From the NCBI RefSeq assembly GCF_011075055.1, contig NC_058144.1, forward strand, positions 16,297,807 to 16,361,806: a DNA stretch of 64,000 bases. Reading direction: 5' to 3'. This DNA is from Mangifera indica. Lineage: Eukaryota > Streptophyta > Magnoliopsida > Sapindales > Anacardiaceae. Positions 44,539 to 54,894 of the stretch are shown piece by piece (the stretch's first letter is position 1; each line of letters starts with the position of its first letter). Made by a program: the position numbers and the translations under genes. A model generated the notes under the pieces. That model did no database searches, was not told the origin of the DNA, and saw nothing but the letters and a program-made list of their open reading frames with translations.

Positions 44539-46169
44539 CTTAAGGAGCAAATTATTGCTAGGTTCCTTGGGGACCTAAGACAAGATATAGCTAATATGGT
44601 TGATCTCCAGCCATATTGCTCATTTTAAGATGTATGTAAATTAGCCATCAAGGTGGAATGGCAAGGAAAGAACATGAGACTCCCATCCACCAAGTCATTC
44701 AACAAGGGAACTTCCTTCACCAAAGGTTCTCCTTCTTTCACCAAAACAGTGCCTATTTACAAGGATAAGGGCAAGGAGAAAGTGAACGAACTTCCTAAGG
44801 AAAGACCAACACCGGGAAAGAATGCACCAATGGAGAAGAAATGTTTCAAGTGCCATGGTTATGGTCACTTCCAAGCAAATTGCCCCAATATGAGGGTTAT
44901 GACTATCAAGGAGATCCAAGCCATTGAAGAAGCTATTCAAGATCAAGAAGAGGAGGAACAAGATGAAGTTCTTTGCCATGGAGATGATGAGGCCGAAGAT
45001 GAAGAGATCATTCAAGATGCCGATGAGGGGAACTTGCTGGTCATTAAGAGAACTCTACATGCCAAGAACCTGCCCTATGAAGACCAAAGACTCAACATTT
45101 TCCAAACAAGGTGTACCATTAGTGGGAGAATATGTTCTTTGATAATTGATAGTGGGAGTTGTGCCAATGTTGCCTCAACTACATTGATGGACAAACTCAA
45201 GTTATCTTCCACACCACATCCTCAACCTTACAAGTTGCAATGGTTGAGCAATGGAACTAGCCTTCAAGTTACTAGGCAAGTACTTATTTCCTTTTCAATT
45301 GGCAACCATTATATTGATGAGGTGCTTTGTGATGTTATTCCTATGGATGCATGTCATTTACTTTTAGGGAGGCCATGGCAATATGATAGAAGTGTTAGAC
45401 ATGATGGTAGGAAGAATACCTATTCTTTTAAATTTCAGAATAAACTCATTACCTTGACACCTCTTAAGCCTAGTCAACTAGCTTCCATACCACTTGAACA
45501 TGAGAAGAAGAAAGATAACTTGTTTTTGAATAGAAATAGAATTGAGAAAGCCTTGGCCATTCAAAAACCAGTGCTAGCCTTATTGATGGTTGAGAGGAGA
45601 GAAGAAAAAGGGGTGAGTGAACCAAGTCCAAAGGTGAAACCCTTATTAGCCGAATTTGAGGATGTCTTCCCTAGTGATCTTCCACCTGGTTTGCCACCAC
45701 TTAGGGGTATTGAACACCATATTGACCTTATTCCGGGGGCACCACTTCCTAATAAAGCTGCCTATAGGTGTAACCCAATGGAGACCAAAGAACTTCAAAG
45801 GCAAGTGGAGGAACTAATTGCTAGAGGGTTTGTAAGGGAGAGTATGAGTCCATGTTCTGTTCTAGCCTTATTAGTACCAAAAAAAGATGGGACATATAGA
45901 ATGTGTGTTGATAGTAGGGCAATCAACAACATCACCATCAAATATAGGTACCCCATCCCAAGGTTAGATGACATGCTTGATGAACTCCATGGTGCCACAA
46001 CCTTTTCAAAGATTGATCTCCGAAGTGGTTATCACCAAATTCGGATGAGGGAAGGAGATAAATGGAAGACAACATTTAAAACCAAGAGTGGACTCTATGA
46101 ATGGATGGTCATGCCTTTTGGACTCTCCAATGCACCAAGCACTTTTATGAGGCTAATGAATGAGGTGCT
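43969..46169 (+). pseudogene. Fragment J: gag, protease and RT of a third Ty3 lineage
   Basis: The gag part runs from 43969 (Pro/His-rich, then [16 protein letters not shown] and [16 protein letters not shown]) to a stop at 44536-44538; a further stop lies near 44628. The frame 44653-46194 continues with the zinc knuckle (CFKCHGYGHFQANC), acidic linker, protease (IIDSGSCANVAS) and RT up to [20 protein letters not shown]. It then runs into LTR K1 at about 46165-46169, before the YFDD motif. It is related to elements A, X and Y but clearly diverged. Confidence 0.87.
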
Positions 46170-47849
46170 CATTCTCCATGCCATTCAGCCCTAATAGCTC
46201 TAATTTCAAATAACTTAATTGGGTGTAATGTGCTCACTTGGGTCCAAGAGTAGCATCAAAGCCTAGTGGAGTTGTTTCTTTGCTTAAGTATTGTTTATTT
46301 ACTTTTGTATTAGCTTAATTAATGTTCATGTGTAATTGAACTCTGTTAGTAGCATATTAGCTCATCATGGGAATTGCAAGCAAGTCAAAGAAGGCTTTTA
46401 ATGAAGGAGACAAAGATGACAATTGGCAAGCTCAAGAGTTATCCGATTCGGCAAGAGCAAGGGATAACACCTTGGGCTGCCTCTTGTCTCCTTTCCTCTT
46501 TGAGCATGTCCTATAAACTAATATATTTTGGTTGGGATCTCAAGATGCATTACTTTAATATATTTTAAATTCAAGTTGTATTAGTTTAATAGTTTTTGAA
46601 GCCTATATAAAGGCTTTCAAGCTCATTGTAACATTTTTAGAGTTGTTGAATGAAAATTGATCTTTGTTGCTTAAGCAATCATTTTTTGTAGTAAGTTATA
46701 TAAACAAAAAGCGCCAAAGCGAAAACAACCTAAGCTCAGCTTGAAGACAGGAACTTCAAATTAACAAATCTATACAAAACAAGACATAAAACACAAGTAA
46801 AACAAGCTCTTCCCATAGGACAACCCTTTAGGTGGAGAGAAATAAAAAGATATGAGCACTCTTAAAAAAAACAACAAGCCCTCTTGAAAACCTATCTAAA
46901 AACAAGCCAAGATAAGCTTCATGAAAGCCAACTAACACAACAAAAATCACAAGGATAACAAACCTATTAGAACAATCCCAACTGGCACATATAATAAAAC
47001 ACACAATATAAGAAGGCCAATAACGAAATGATCACAAGGATAAACACCACCATCAGCAATCAAAATTCTACCCCAATTTTCAGAGAAACAAGACAAGCAA
47101 CTCTGAGAAGCCAAATTAGTACCTTTGCTCACAACATGAACCAATGAGAGATGAAACAAGCACCACTCCAAGGTATTGAACTTGCAAAAGGATCCATAGC
47201 TTCCATCCAAGATTAAGGCAACAACAAGGTACGGTTTTCTTATGAGGCAACAACACAAATGCTCAATTTGATGAGTTGATAAGTAGCACATCTTTAATGT
47301 AAGATACAAGAGATAGCCGAAAGAACTCCACCACTGAAGCAAGATAAGAGAATTCCTTAAAAACTCCATGATATTTTCCAAAGCAAGGATTGTATAAAGA
47401 AAACAACCTACAAGAAAACAAGTTAAACAAAAACAAAAAAGGTTAGCTTTCATGTCTCTTCTCCACATTTGCATTAAGGCACGATAGGTTCCACTTTTAG
47501 AAAATGGACTCATCCCTTTCTTCAATGTACCAGAATCTCATTGAAGAAGCTTTAGGTCTCACAATGGTCTTAATCTTCATAATCAAGGCTGCAATATCTT
47601 TAGTTCTTTGAGCAATCATTTTACTTTATGCATTCTCTTCATTGACTAGAGTATGGTGGTGGAGTCCCTTGGTCGGTGGTAATCCTTTACGCTTTGGGTT
47701 CTTTCTTGGTCAATTGTTTTACTAGTTCATGCATTGCTACTTGTTTTCCTAGTTCTTGAAGTTAGCCGAATTTGAGTGTGAGAATCTTGCACATTGTAAA
47801 GCTTAAACTCACCTAGAACTAATTTAATATTTGAACTTGAGATGCACCA
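46165..47849 (+). repeat. LTR K1 (third LTR family), split by LINE-epsilon
   Basis: The sequence matches K2 (54535-57300) from GCTCATTCTCCATGCC onward and ends TTGAGATGCACCA. About 60 bases at its start are missing, where it joins fragment J through the shared TGCTC. A TATA box, CTATATAAAGG, lies near 46603-46613. Without its insertion K1 is about 740 bases. No protein-coding interior attached to K was found in the window. Confidence 0.7.
46686..47610 (-). mobile_element. LINE-epsilon: 925-bp LINE-like insertion with 12-bp TSD
   Basis: The insertion is flanked by AGCAATCATTTT at 46674-46685 and 47611-47622, inside LTR K1. Next to the left copy a short T-run and TTGTAGTAAGTTATATAAAC resemble, inverted, the TTACTTACC-poly(A) ends of the other LINEs. 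Near 46810-46835 the minus strand has a GGGTTGTCCTA core like the LINE hairpin loops. A 192-codon minus ORF (46947-47525) has no recognisable domain. I read it as the 3' end of a diverged LINE. Confidence 0.6.
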
Positions 47850-48042
47850 TCTACTCTAAGCAAAGGTGGGAAGATTATGTGGAGGAAATCTTTTTAACTT
47901 AGGAGAACAAGTCCCTTAAGAATTCCATATGCAAAATAGGATTGGCTTGCACAATTTACAACATTTGGAGAGAGAGGAACAATCGGGTTTTCTTGCAAAG
48001 GGTGACTTCTAAGGAGAATCTTGTGGCTAGACTTAGAAGAGA
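47850..48042 (+). pseudogene. LINE-zeta: C-terminal ORF2 scrap
   Basis: One reading frame gives SICKIGLACTIYNIWRERNN followed by RVFLQRVTSKENLVARLRRD. This matches the region after zf-RVT in the LINE ORF2s here (CFGATIYHIWCERNHVLFG). A stop lies upstream of it. The reading continues past solo LTR S1 for a few codons after 54531. It is an old fragment and served as the target for S1. Confidence 0.65.
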
Positions 48043-48337
48043 TGATGTGTCTCTGGCCACTTCAACATTTTTAGCCCCCAAGTTCTTAGCCATGCACCAT
48101 TCGGCCTAAGCTAATGAAGGGAATGAGGGGAAACCTTCATACAAGCCCAAAGAACCTTTGCCATCTCCAATTTGGCCCAACTTTACTTTTGGGTGCACTC
48201 TCATTACTTGCATCCCAGGCCTTAATGAAATGGAAGTTTAAATGAGTCCAAGAAGACAACTACAAGCCTACTTTGAAGCCCAAGTAGATGGGGCAGCCAT
48301 CCATCACTTAAATTAGAGCCCAAGATGTCGTAAAGCC

Positions 48338-49819
48338 AGCTCTTTGGCACACGTTTCCTCTTGCATGAAACATCATGATGGCCTTACTCTCTTGTCCAAG
48401 AATGCTGCTGGAAATGATTCTTTTATTTCCATCAAGGAGTCTTGCTTTGAAGGTTCCTCCCTAAATCTCTCCTCAACAAAGCTTCCTGAACAGACTTTTC
48501 CGGCATCCTCTTCCTCAGCTCCGGTGACTGAAGTTAAACGCTCCTGGAATAATTTATTCAAGGAGAAACAAGTATCAAACCTGAAGCTTGAGTACTTTCC
48601 TCCTTCGGAAATCCTTGCTGGAGGAAAGTACTCCATTTCCCCTCCTCCTAAAGTTGCGGATGAAGGTGCAAAGAGATGGGAGAAGTGTGCCATTGGTTTT
48701 TTCATGGGAAGAAGAATGCCTTTTCTCCTTGTCAAAAGGTATGCAATCCGTCATTGGTCCAACTATGGGCTTACTGATTTTATATCCACTGGAATGGGAG
48801 TCTATCTTCTGAAATTCAAGGATGAAGAAGGAATGATGAAAGTCTTGGAAGAGGAGACATGGATGATAGGTGGGCAGCCCCTCTTTGTTAGGAAATGGGA
48901 AAAGAATCTCTCAATGGTAGCGGAAAACATAAAGAAAATAGCAATGTGGGTAAAATTCTATGGAGTACCTCTGGAATATTGGAGCTTGAAGGGGTTTAGC
49001 CATATTGCTAGTGTCTTAGGTCGCCCCCTCTATGTGGATTCTGTTACGGAGGAAGGGAGTCGTTTGGAGTTTGCCCGTATTTGTGTGGAGATTAACGTAA
49101 ACCATGATTTCCCGGAGAAATTGGAGCTTGTACTGCCATCAAAAGAAAGAGTTGATATTCGGCTGGAATATGCATGGAAACCTTTAAAATGCAAATTGTG
49201 TAATATGTTTGGTCATGGAAATGAAGAATGTAAAAGGAGAGTGGAAAGAGGAGAAGCGGAAAAAGGAAAGTATGGCTTGTATAAAGGAAAAAAGGTGAGT
49301 AGTAAGGAGGATGCCTCGGATGCAAATGTAGGCATGGCAACTTCTGAAATTCAAAATACGGCTAGAAATAACAATGGAAATGGTAGACTAAACTTAATGA
49401 TCCCTAGGAGGAAGCTAGAGGAGGGGAAGAAAAACGTTGACAATAGTATGGCGAAAATGAATAATAACAAATTTGCAGCCTTAGCCACAAATGAAAACAT
49501 TGAAATGACGGCAGCTCAAGATGTAGGGGAGACTGCCGTGTTAGATGAGTCACATGAGGAATTAGGCCCTTCAAATAGATTGGAACCTACAAATGGTGCA
49601 TCTTCCAGTTCCGTGATATCTAGAGTGGCTGATCTTTCAAGTGTGGAGCAGATGGAGGAAATTCTTACAAAAGATGGAAATTCGGATCAAGAGCTTTGTG
49701 AATCTCCAGCAATTAACCACTTTGGAGGCAAAATTAAGGTTGATGAGGTGGATTTCAAAAGGGCGAAGGGTGATACTCTTAGCAAATCGCAACGGAGGAG
49801 ATTGGTGAAGCAAAAGTGA
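48338..49819 (+). pseudogene. LINE-L ORF1, start codon lost and one CpG-type stop
   Basis: The frame is open from the first base (SSLAHVSSCMKHH), but the native MSKKE start is cut off. The DUF4283-like domain (CAIGFFMGRRMPFLLVKR, YLLKFKDEEGMM, GQPLFVRKWEKNL) and zinc knuckle (CKLCNMFGHGNEEC) are complete. A TGA at 49817-49819 replaces the CGA (Arg) found in LINE-D and LINE-C2, ten codons before the usual stop. That is a C-to-T change at a CpG, as expected from deamination of methylated cytosine. Confidence 0.88.
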
Positions 49820-49845
49820 AATGCTTCCCCCATCAATTCTCTCAA

Positions 49846-52800
49846 ATGACTAATATAGCTTGCTGGAACATTAGGGGCCTAAATGCTCCTATCAAGCAAA
49901 GGGAGGTTAGTAGTTTCATTTTGCAAAATAAAATTGATATTATGGCTGTTCTTGAAACAAAAGTACGAAGCACTAATGTCAATAGAGTATGTTCTAGCAT
50001 TTGGGAAGGTTGGGAACATTCTAGTAATATGAGTGATGGTTCTATAGGCAGAATTTTGATTGGTTGGAATAAGGCCACTATTAATCTCAATGTTATTGTG
50101 AATGATGGTCAATATATACATTGTGAGGTGAAGCTTGTTAAGGAGAATTCTAGCATTGGCTTGACAATAGTCTATGGCAGCAATAATCCTATGGAGAGGA
50201 AGGTTCTTTGGCGAAATCTCATAAATCAATCCCATATGATGCAAAATACACCTTGGATCATAATGGGAGATTTCAACACTATCAAGAACCCTCTAGAAAA
50301 GATTGGTGGGGCACCTTGGGGTAATTACTACTGTGAAGACCTTAAAAATTGCATGAGGGAAGCTGAATTGGATGACCTAAGGTTCATGGGCCATCTCCTA
50401 ACTTGGAGTAACCGTAGTGAAGGAGAAAGAAGGATTGCATGTAAACTTGATAGGGCTCTTATCAATGATTCTTGGAAGGATGTATTCCCAAATGCCATGG
50501 CTCATTTCCTCAACCCCTCCATTTCCGATCATTCTCCATGTTTGGTGAGAATTGGAACCATAGAAGATTGTAGAAAAGTTCCTTTTAAATTCTACAATAT
50601 GTGGACACACCATGAAAACTTTCTCAATATTGTTGCTAAAGTTTGGAACCAAGAAGCACAAGGCAGCCCCATGTTCAACGTGACAAGCAAACTTAAAAAG
50701 CTGAAAGTTGAGTTAAAAAAATTCAATAAGGAATACTTTGGCCATATTTCCGAAAGAGTGTTAGAAGCTAGGAAGCAACTTGAAAACGTCCAAGAACTAC
50801 TCCGAATAAACCCCTTGGATGAGGATCTTGCTCAAGAGGAGAAGATGAGTTTAGAATCCTATAGATCTCTTTCTTTAGCTGAGGAATCTTTGGCTAGACA
50901 AAAATCCAGAGTTCATTGGCTTAAGGAAGGTGATCAAAACACAAAATTCTTCTTCAAGAGCATCAAAGGTAGAAGAAATAGAAACTCTATCTATGGGATC
51001 CAAAGGGAGGATGGAACTTTTGTTAATAACATGGAGGAAGTAAAGGAGGAATTTGTGGATCACTTCAAATCTGTCCTAAATGTAAGGGAGAATTCAAATG
51101 TAAACCTTGATCAGCTCAAAAAGATAGTCAAATTCCGGCTTGGAAGTGGGGAAAAGGATACGCTCATTAAAGAAATTTCAGCGGAGGAAATCAAAGAAAC
51201 CATTTTTGCCATGGATAATAACAAGGCCCCGGGTCCGGATGGATATGGTGCATGTTTCTTCAAGGCAGCATGGAACATTGTTGGGGATGATGTTATAAGG
51301 GCCATTAAGCACTTCTTCAAAACAAGCCACCTTTTAAAAGAGGTAAATTGTACTATCCTTGCACTTGTTCCTAAAGTTTCTAATCCTTCTTTTTGCAAGG
51401 ATTTCAGGCCTATTGCTTGTTGCAATACTTTGTACAAATGCATCACTAAAATCATGGCAAACCGACTCAAATCCATTCTGCCGCAATTCATTAACAAAGC
51501 TCAAGGTGCCTTTGTGGGAGGCCGTAGCATTGGTGAAAACATCCTTTTATGCCAAGAGCTTATGCACAACTACCAAAAGGACACTCATGGAAAGAAATGC
51601 GCCATAAAGATTGATATTATGAAGGCTTATGACACTTTAAATTGGGATTTCTTGCTTGCTGCCCTTGTGTCCATTGATATGCCACAAACTTTCATAAATT
51701 GGATTAGGACGTGCATCACTAGTCCTATGTATTCGGTGGGCCTAAATGGTGAACTTGTTGGCTTCTTCAAAAGTGCTAGAGGATTACGACAGGGGGATCC
51801 TCTCTCTCCGCACCTTTTTGTCATTGCCATGGAGGTGCTATCTTGCATGCTTAGTGAACTTAAGGAGAATGCTCAATTTAGCCATCATTGGAAGTGTAAG
51901 AACAATAATATCACTCACTTATGTTTTGCGGATGACCTCATGATTTTTTGTAGGGCGGATGTGCATTCCATATCTCTGATAATAGGGGTATTAGAGTGCT
52001 TTCACTCTTGGTCCGGACTTAGAACTAATCAAACAAAGAGCAATATCTATCTCTCCGGAGTCAATAATGCTGAAGCGGAACATCTTAAATCAATCCTTGG
52101 TATTGAGTTTGGCACTCTCCCATTTAAATACCTTGGTGTACCTATGATTTCTTCCAAGCTAAGGGTTGATGATTGCAAACCCCTAATTGACAAGATTGTG
52201 GCTAGGATCTCCTCTTGGAAAAGTAAGTTCCTCTCATATGCTGGAAGACTTATTCTCATCAAGGCTATCCTCTTTAGCATCCAAGTATATTGGTCCTCAA
52301 CGTTTATCCTTCCCGCAAAAGTACACAAGGTAATTGATGGCTACCTTAGAAATTTCCTTTGGAGTGGTGACATATCCTGTAGCAAGAAGGCAAAAGTTGC
52401 TTGGGATGATATTTGCCTTCCAAAAGAAGAAGGGGGTTTGGGCATTATGAAAAGCAAATCTTGGAACAAGGCTGCAATGATGAAGCATGTATGGAAACTC
52501 CTTCAAAAGTCTGGAACCTCTTTATGGGCAGATTGGATCAATGATAATCACCTTAGAAACAAAAGCTTTTGGGAGGTTAAACCAAATGGCAATTGTTCTT
52601 GGGTTTGGAGGAAATTACTTTTGCTTAGGGAGAGCATCAAAGGAAAAATCCAGAAAATTGTAAGAAATGGGCAGAATACTCACCTTTGGCATGACAATTG
52701 GCACCCTTTAGGACCCCTCATTGACAAATATGGTCCTAGGGTGGTTTATGACTCAAGACTTCCGTTGCATTGCAAAGTCAAGGAGGTGATTGAGGAAGGT

Positions 52801-53493
52801 GTATGGAAATGGCCTTTGACAAATTCTACAGCCCTCTTGGAAATAAAAACTACCATTATTCCTCCTCCCTCTCATGGTGATGATATCCTATGGTGGAAGC
52901 CTAGCACAAATGGTAAATTCACTATCAAATCAGCTTGGAATAGCATAAGGGTTTCAAAATCTAAAGTTCCATGGCATAGTATTATTTGGTTCAAACGACA
53001 TTTTCCAAGACACTCTTTCATTGTATGGATGGGTATCAAGGGTGGTTTGAAAACCAAGGATAAGCTTCATAATCTCGGCATCATCCCTAGCAATGTATGT
53101 GGTCTTTGCAATTTGGCTCCGGAAAGCATGGATCATCTTTTTTTCCAATGCCCCTATTCTGCCGCAATTTGGAATCATATTGCTAATCTTTGCCGCTTGG
53201 ATAATCCCCCCCAACCATGGAGCACTCTTGTTCCTTATTATGCAAATAAATGGAAGGGAGACTCTCTTCTCCACATCATTTGTAAGCTTTGTTTTGGAGC
53301 CACTATCTACCACATTTGGTGTGAACGCAACCATGTTCTCTTTGGTAGTAGCAAATCTCCGAAAGATAGGATCATTGCCGCCATCAAGGATTGTGTGAAG
53401 GCTAGAGCTTATTCTTTATCAAACATTCCAAGCTCACGCATAAATGACTCCATTGCATTGATATGGGACTTGCCAAACTCAATATTCCATTAA
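49846..53493 (+). CDS. LINE-L ORF2: endonuclease-RT-zf-RVT, 1,215 codons, unbroken
   Basis: The start is the ATG at 49846 (MTNIACWNIRGLN), which overlaps the position of the ORF1 stop (ATGA). The earlier in-frame ATG at 49816 lies in ORF1 sequence. The endonuclease occupies about residues 1-235 with ACWNIRG, LETKV, MGDFNTI (about 140) and ISDHSPC (about 227). RT spans about 500-760 with FRPIACCN, QGDPLSPHLF and the catalytic CFADDLMIF (about 695). zf-RVT is at about 1025-1110 (CGLCNLAPESMDHLFFQC). All key motifs are present. It would nick target DNA and copy LINE RNA in the nucleus. Expression is doubtful because the 5' UTR is absent. Confidence 0.93.
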   Translation: MTNIACWNIRGLNAPIKQREVSSFILQNKIDIMAVLETKVRSTNVNRVCSSIWEGWEHSSNMSDGSIGRILIGWNKATINLNVIVNDGQYIHCEVKLVKENSSIGLTIVYGSNNPMERKVLWRNLINQSHMMQNTPWIIMGDFNTIKNPLEKIGGAPWGNYYCEDLKNCMREAELDDLRFMGHLLTWSNRSEGERRIACKLDRALINDSWKDVFPNAMAHFLNPSISDHSPCLVRIGTIEDCRKVPFKFYNMWTHHENFLNIVAKVWNQEAQGSPMFNVTSKLKKLKVELKKFNKEYFGHISERVLEARKQLENVQELLRINPLDEDLAQEEKMSLESYRSLSLAEESLARQKSRVHWLKEGDQNTKFFFKSIKGRRNRNSIYGIQREDGTFVNNMEEVKEEFVDHFKSVLNVRENSNVNLDQLKKIVKFRLGSGEKDTLIKEISAEEIKETIFAMDNNKAPGPDGYGACFFKAAWNIVGDDVIRAIKHFFKTSHLLKEVNCTILALVPKVSNPSFCKDFRPIACCNTLYKCITKIMANRLKSILPQFINKAQGAFVGGRSIGENILLCQELMHNYQKDTHGKKCAIKIDIMKAYDTLNWDFLLAALVSIDMPQTFINWIRTCITSPMYSVGLNGELVGFFKSARGLRQGDPLSPHLFVIAMEVLSCMLSELKENAQFSHHWKCKNNNITHLCFADDLMIFCRADVHSISLIIGVLECFHSWSGLRTNQTKSNIYLSGVNNAEAEHLKSILGIEFGTLPFKYLGVPMISSKLRVDDCKPLIDKIVARISSWKSKFLSYAGRLILIKAILFSIQVYWSSTFILPAKVHKVIDGYLRNFLWSGDISCSKKAKVAWDDICLPKEEGGLGIMKSKSWNKAAMMKHVWKLLQKSGTSLWADWINDNHLRNKSFWEVKPNGNCSWVWRKLLLLRESIKGKIQKIVRNGQNTHLWHDNWHPLGPLIDKYGPRVVYDSRLPLHCKVKEVIEEGVWKWPLTNSTALLEIKTTIIPPPSHGDDILWWKPSTNGKFTIKSAWNSIRVSKSKVPWHSIIWFKRHFPRHSFIVWMGIKGGLKTKDKLHNLGIIPSNVCGLCNLAPESMDHLFFQCPYSAAIWNHIANLCRLDNPPQPWSTLVPYYANKWKGDSLLHIICKLCFGATIYHIWCERNHVLFGSSKSPKDRIIAAIKDCVKARAYSLSNIPSSRINDSIALIWDLPNSIFH

Positions 53494-53795
53494 CTCCTTG
53501 AGTTCCGAATATTGTAAAGAGTTTTGCCTTGTGTTTCTTGTATCTAGTTTTCTTGAGTATTTTGTTTGGTTTTGTAGCTTTAGGGCAGTTTGCTCCCTTT
53601 AGTACTTGTGTTTGTGATGTATCTTTGGATCTCTTTGTTCCATTGTTTGAATGTTTTGAGCTTCATGTTGTTTTGGCATAACCTAGGGGCTTGTCCTAGG
53701 TATGCTTGTGTTTAAGCTTAATCTAGGGGTTTTGTCCTAGATAGGCATTTGTACATTCTTTCTTTGGTATAAAATTATTATTACTTACCAAAAAA
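53494..53795 (+). other. 3' UTR of LINE-L with twin hairpins
   Basis: The non-coding tail contains CCTAGG-loop-CCTAGG at 53682-53700 and TCTAGG-loop-CCTAGA at 53722-53741. These are followed by TTTGGTATAAAATTATT and TTACTTACC plus poly(A). The hairpins and the terminal TTACTTACC are common to LINE-alpha, C1, C2, D and L. This supports a conserved 3' end recognised during reverse transcription, an inference from position. Confidence 0.7.
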
Positions 53796-54894
53796 AAGAT
53801 GTCGTAAAGCCCATTTAGTTGAATTGCAACTAAAGAGGAAGCAAGTAACTTTAGTTGGTGGACATAATTCCACTTTTTAGGGAACAGTTGTTCCCTTTTT
53901 GTCATTTTCTTCATTAATATGATATGACATTAGTTTATTTGATTGATTAAGCTTAAATTAAGGTCATGGCTTACTTGTCTAATTAATGGCCTATGAATGC
54001 TCACTTTGCCGCCACTTCCTCTTGTATATAAGTGTGGCTTTTTCACTTGTAAATTTTAGACTCCTTTGATAGTGAAAATTTCAAGCAAAGCTTTGTTAGA
54101 TTTTCTTTGTTTGTTCCTTTATCCAATTCATCTTGGAGGAAGAATTGGTGGTGGAAGATCCCAAGGTTGTTGGAACTTTCCGTTATGCCTTGGTTAATTT
54201 TCTTGTTACCCTGGAAATCTAAAGTATGAAGATTTGAATGTGTGTTGTATGCCTCGGATACTGTTCACATGTATGATTTTGCAATTTCCAGTTTTTGCCA
54301 ACAAACTTTGAAGCTAGTTTTGAATGTCTTGTTGATTGAGTTGTGATTGATATTATATACCATTAGAAAGCTCTTTGAATGCCTTTTCCAATGATATATA
54401 ATTTGCATGATTTGGAGGTCATTTGATTGGTTAAAATTGAAAGACAAATTGTTGCTGTGCCAAATGAATAATAATTTCCAGAATTTAGTTTGTGTGTTGT
54501 TGAATTGTCTTGATGGAAATGCACCAAGAGATATTGATGTGGGTTTAGCCCATGCACTATAATCAAGCTCCAACAACTATGGCCAACCCCATGCTCATTC
54601 TCCATGCCATGCAACCCTAATAGCTCCAATGGGGGTTCAAATCACTCAATTGGGTGTAATGTGCTCATTTGTGTCAAAGAATAGCATCCAAGCCCAATGG
54701 AGTTGTCTATTTGCTTAATTGATGTTTAATTAGTCCTTCATTAGTGTAATTGTATGTTTAATTATACTAAGTTCTATTAAAAGTGTATTAGTTCTTCATG
54801 GGAAAGCTAAGGCAAGGTCAATGAAGCATTTATGGAATGTGACAAGACGTGTGGGTGGCTCAAGGCTTCCTCTTTTGGCAAAGACAAGGTTGAC

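Larger units (their letters stand above)
48338..53795 (+). mobile_element. LINE-L, 5'-truncated LINE with unbroken ORF2, 16-bp TSD
   Basis: The element is 5,458 bases, flanked by AAGATGTCGTAAAGCC at 48322-48337 and 53796-53811. It starts inside about codon 6 of ORF1, so the 5' UTR and promoter are missing. ORF2 is fully open. The 3' UTR has both hairpins (53682-53700, 53722-53741) and a short poly(A). It is the best preserved coding LINE in the window, although by position it lacks its own promoter. Confidence 0.95.
48043..54526 (+). mobile_element. Solo LTR S1 with AGAGA TSD, split by LINE-L
   Basis: The LTR starts TGATGTGTCTCTGGCC and ends GGAAATGCACCA. It is flanked by AGAGA at 48038-48042 and 54527-54531. 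Removing LINE-L and one copy of its duplication leaves about 1,010 bases. No interior is attached, so the element was reduced by recombination between its LTRs. It belongs to the TGATGT family but is a different subfamily from X, closest to LTR M. Confidence 0.9.

Noticed and set aside
46947..47525. 192-codon minus ORF rich in Leu, Cys and Phe, resembling a membrane protein
   Set aside because: It lies inside the LINE-like insertion, has no recognisable domain, and its hydrophobic look follows from the A-rich opposite strand. I treat it as a chance frame.
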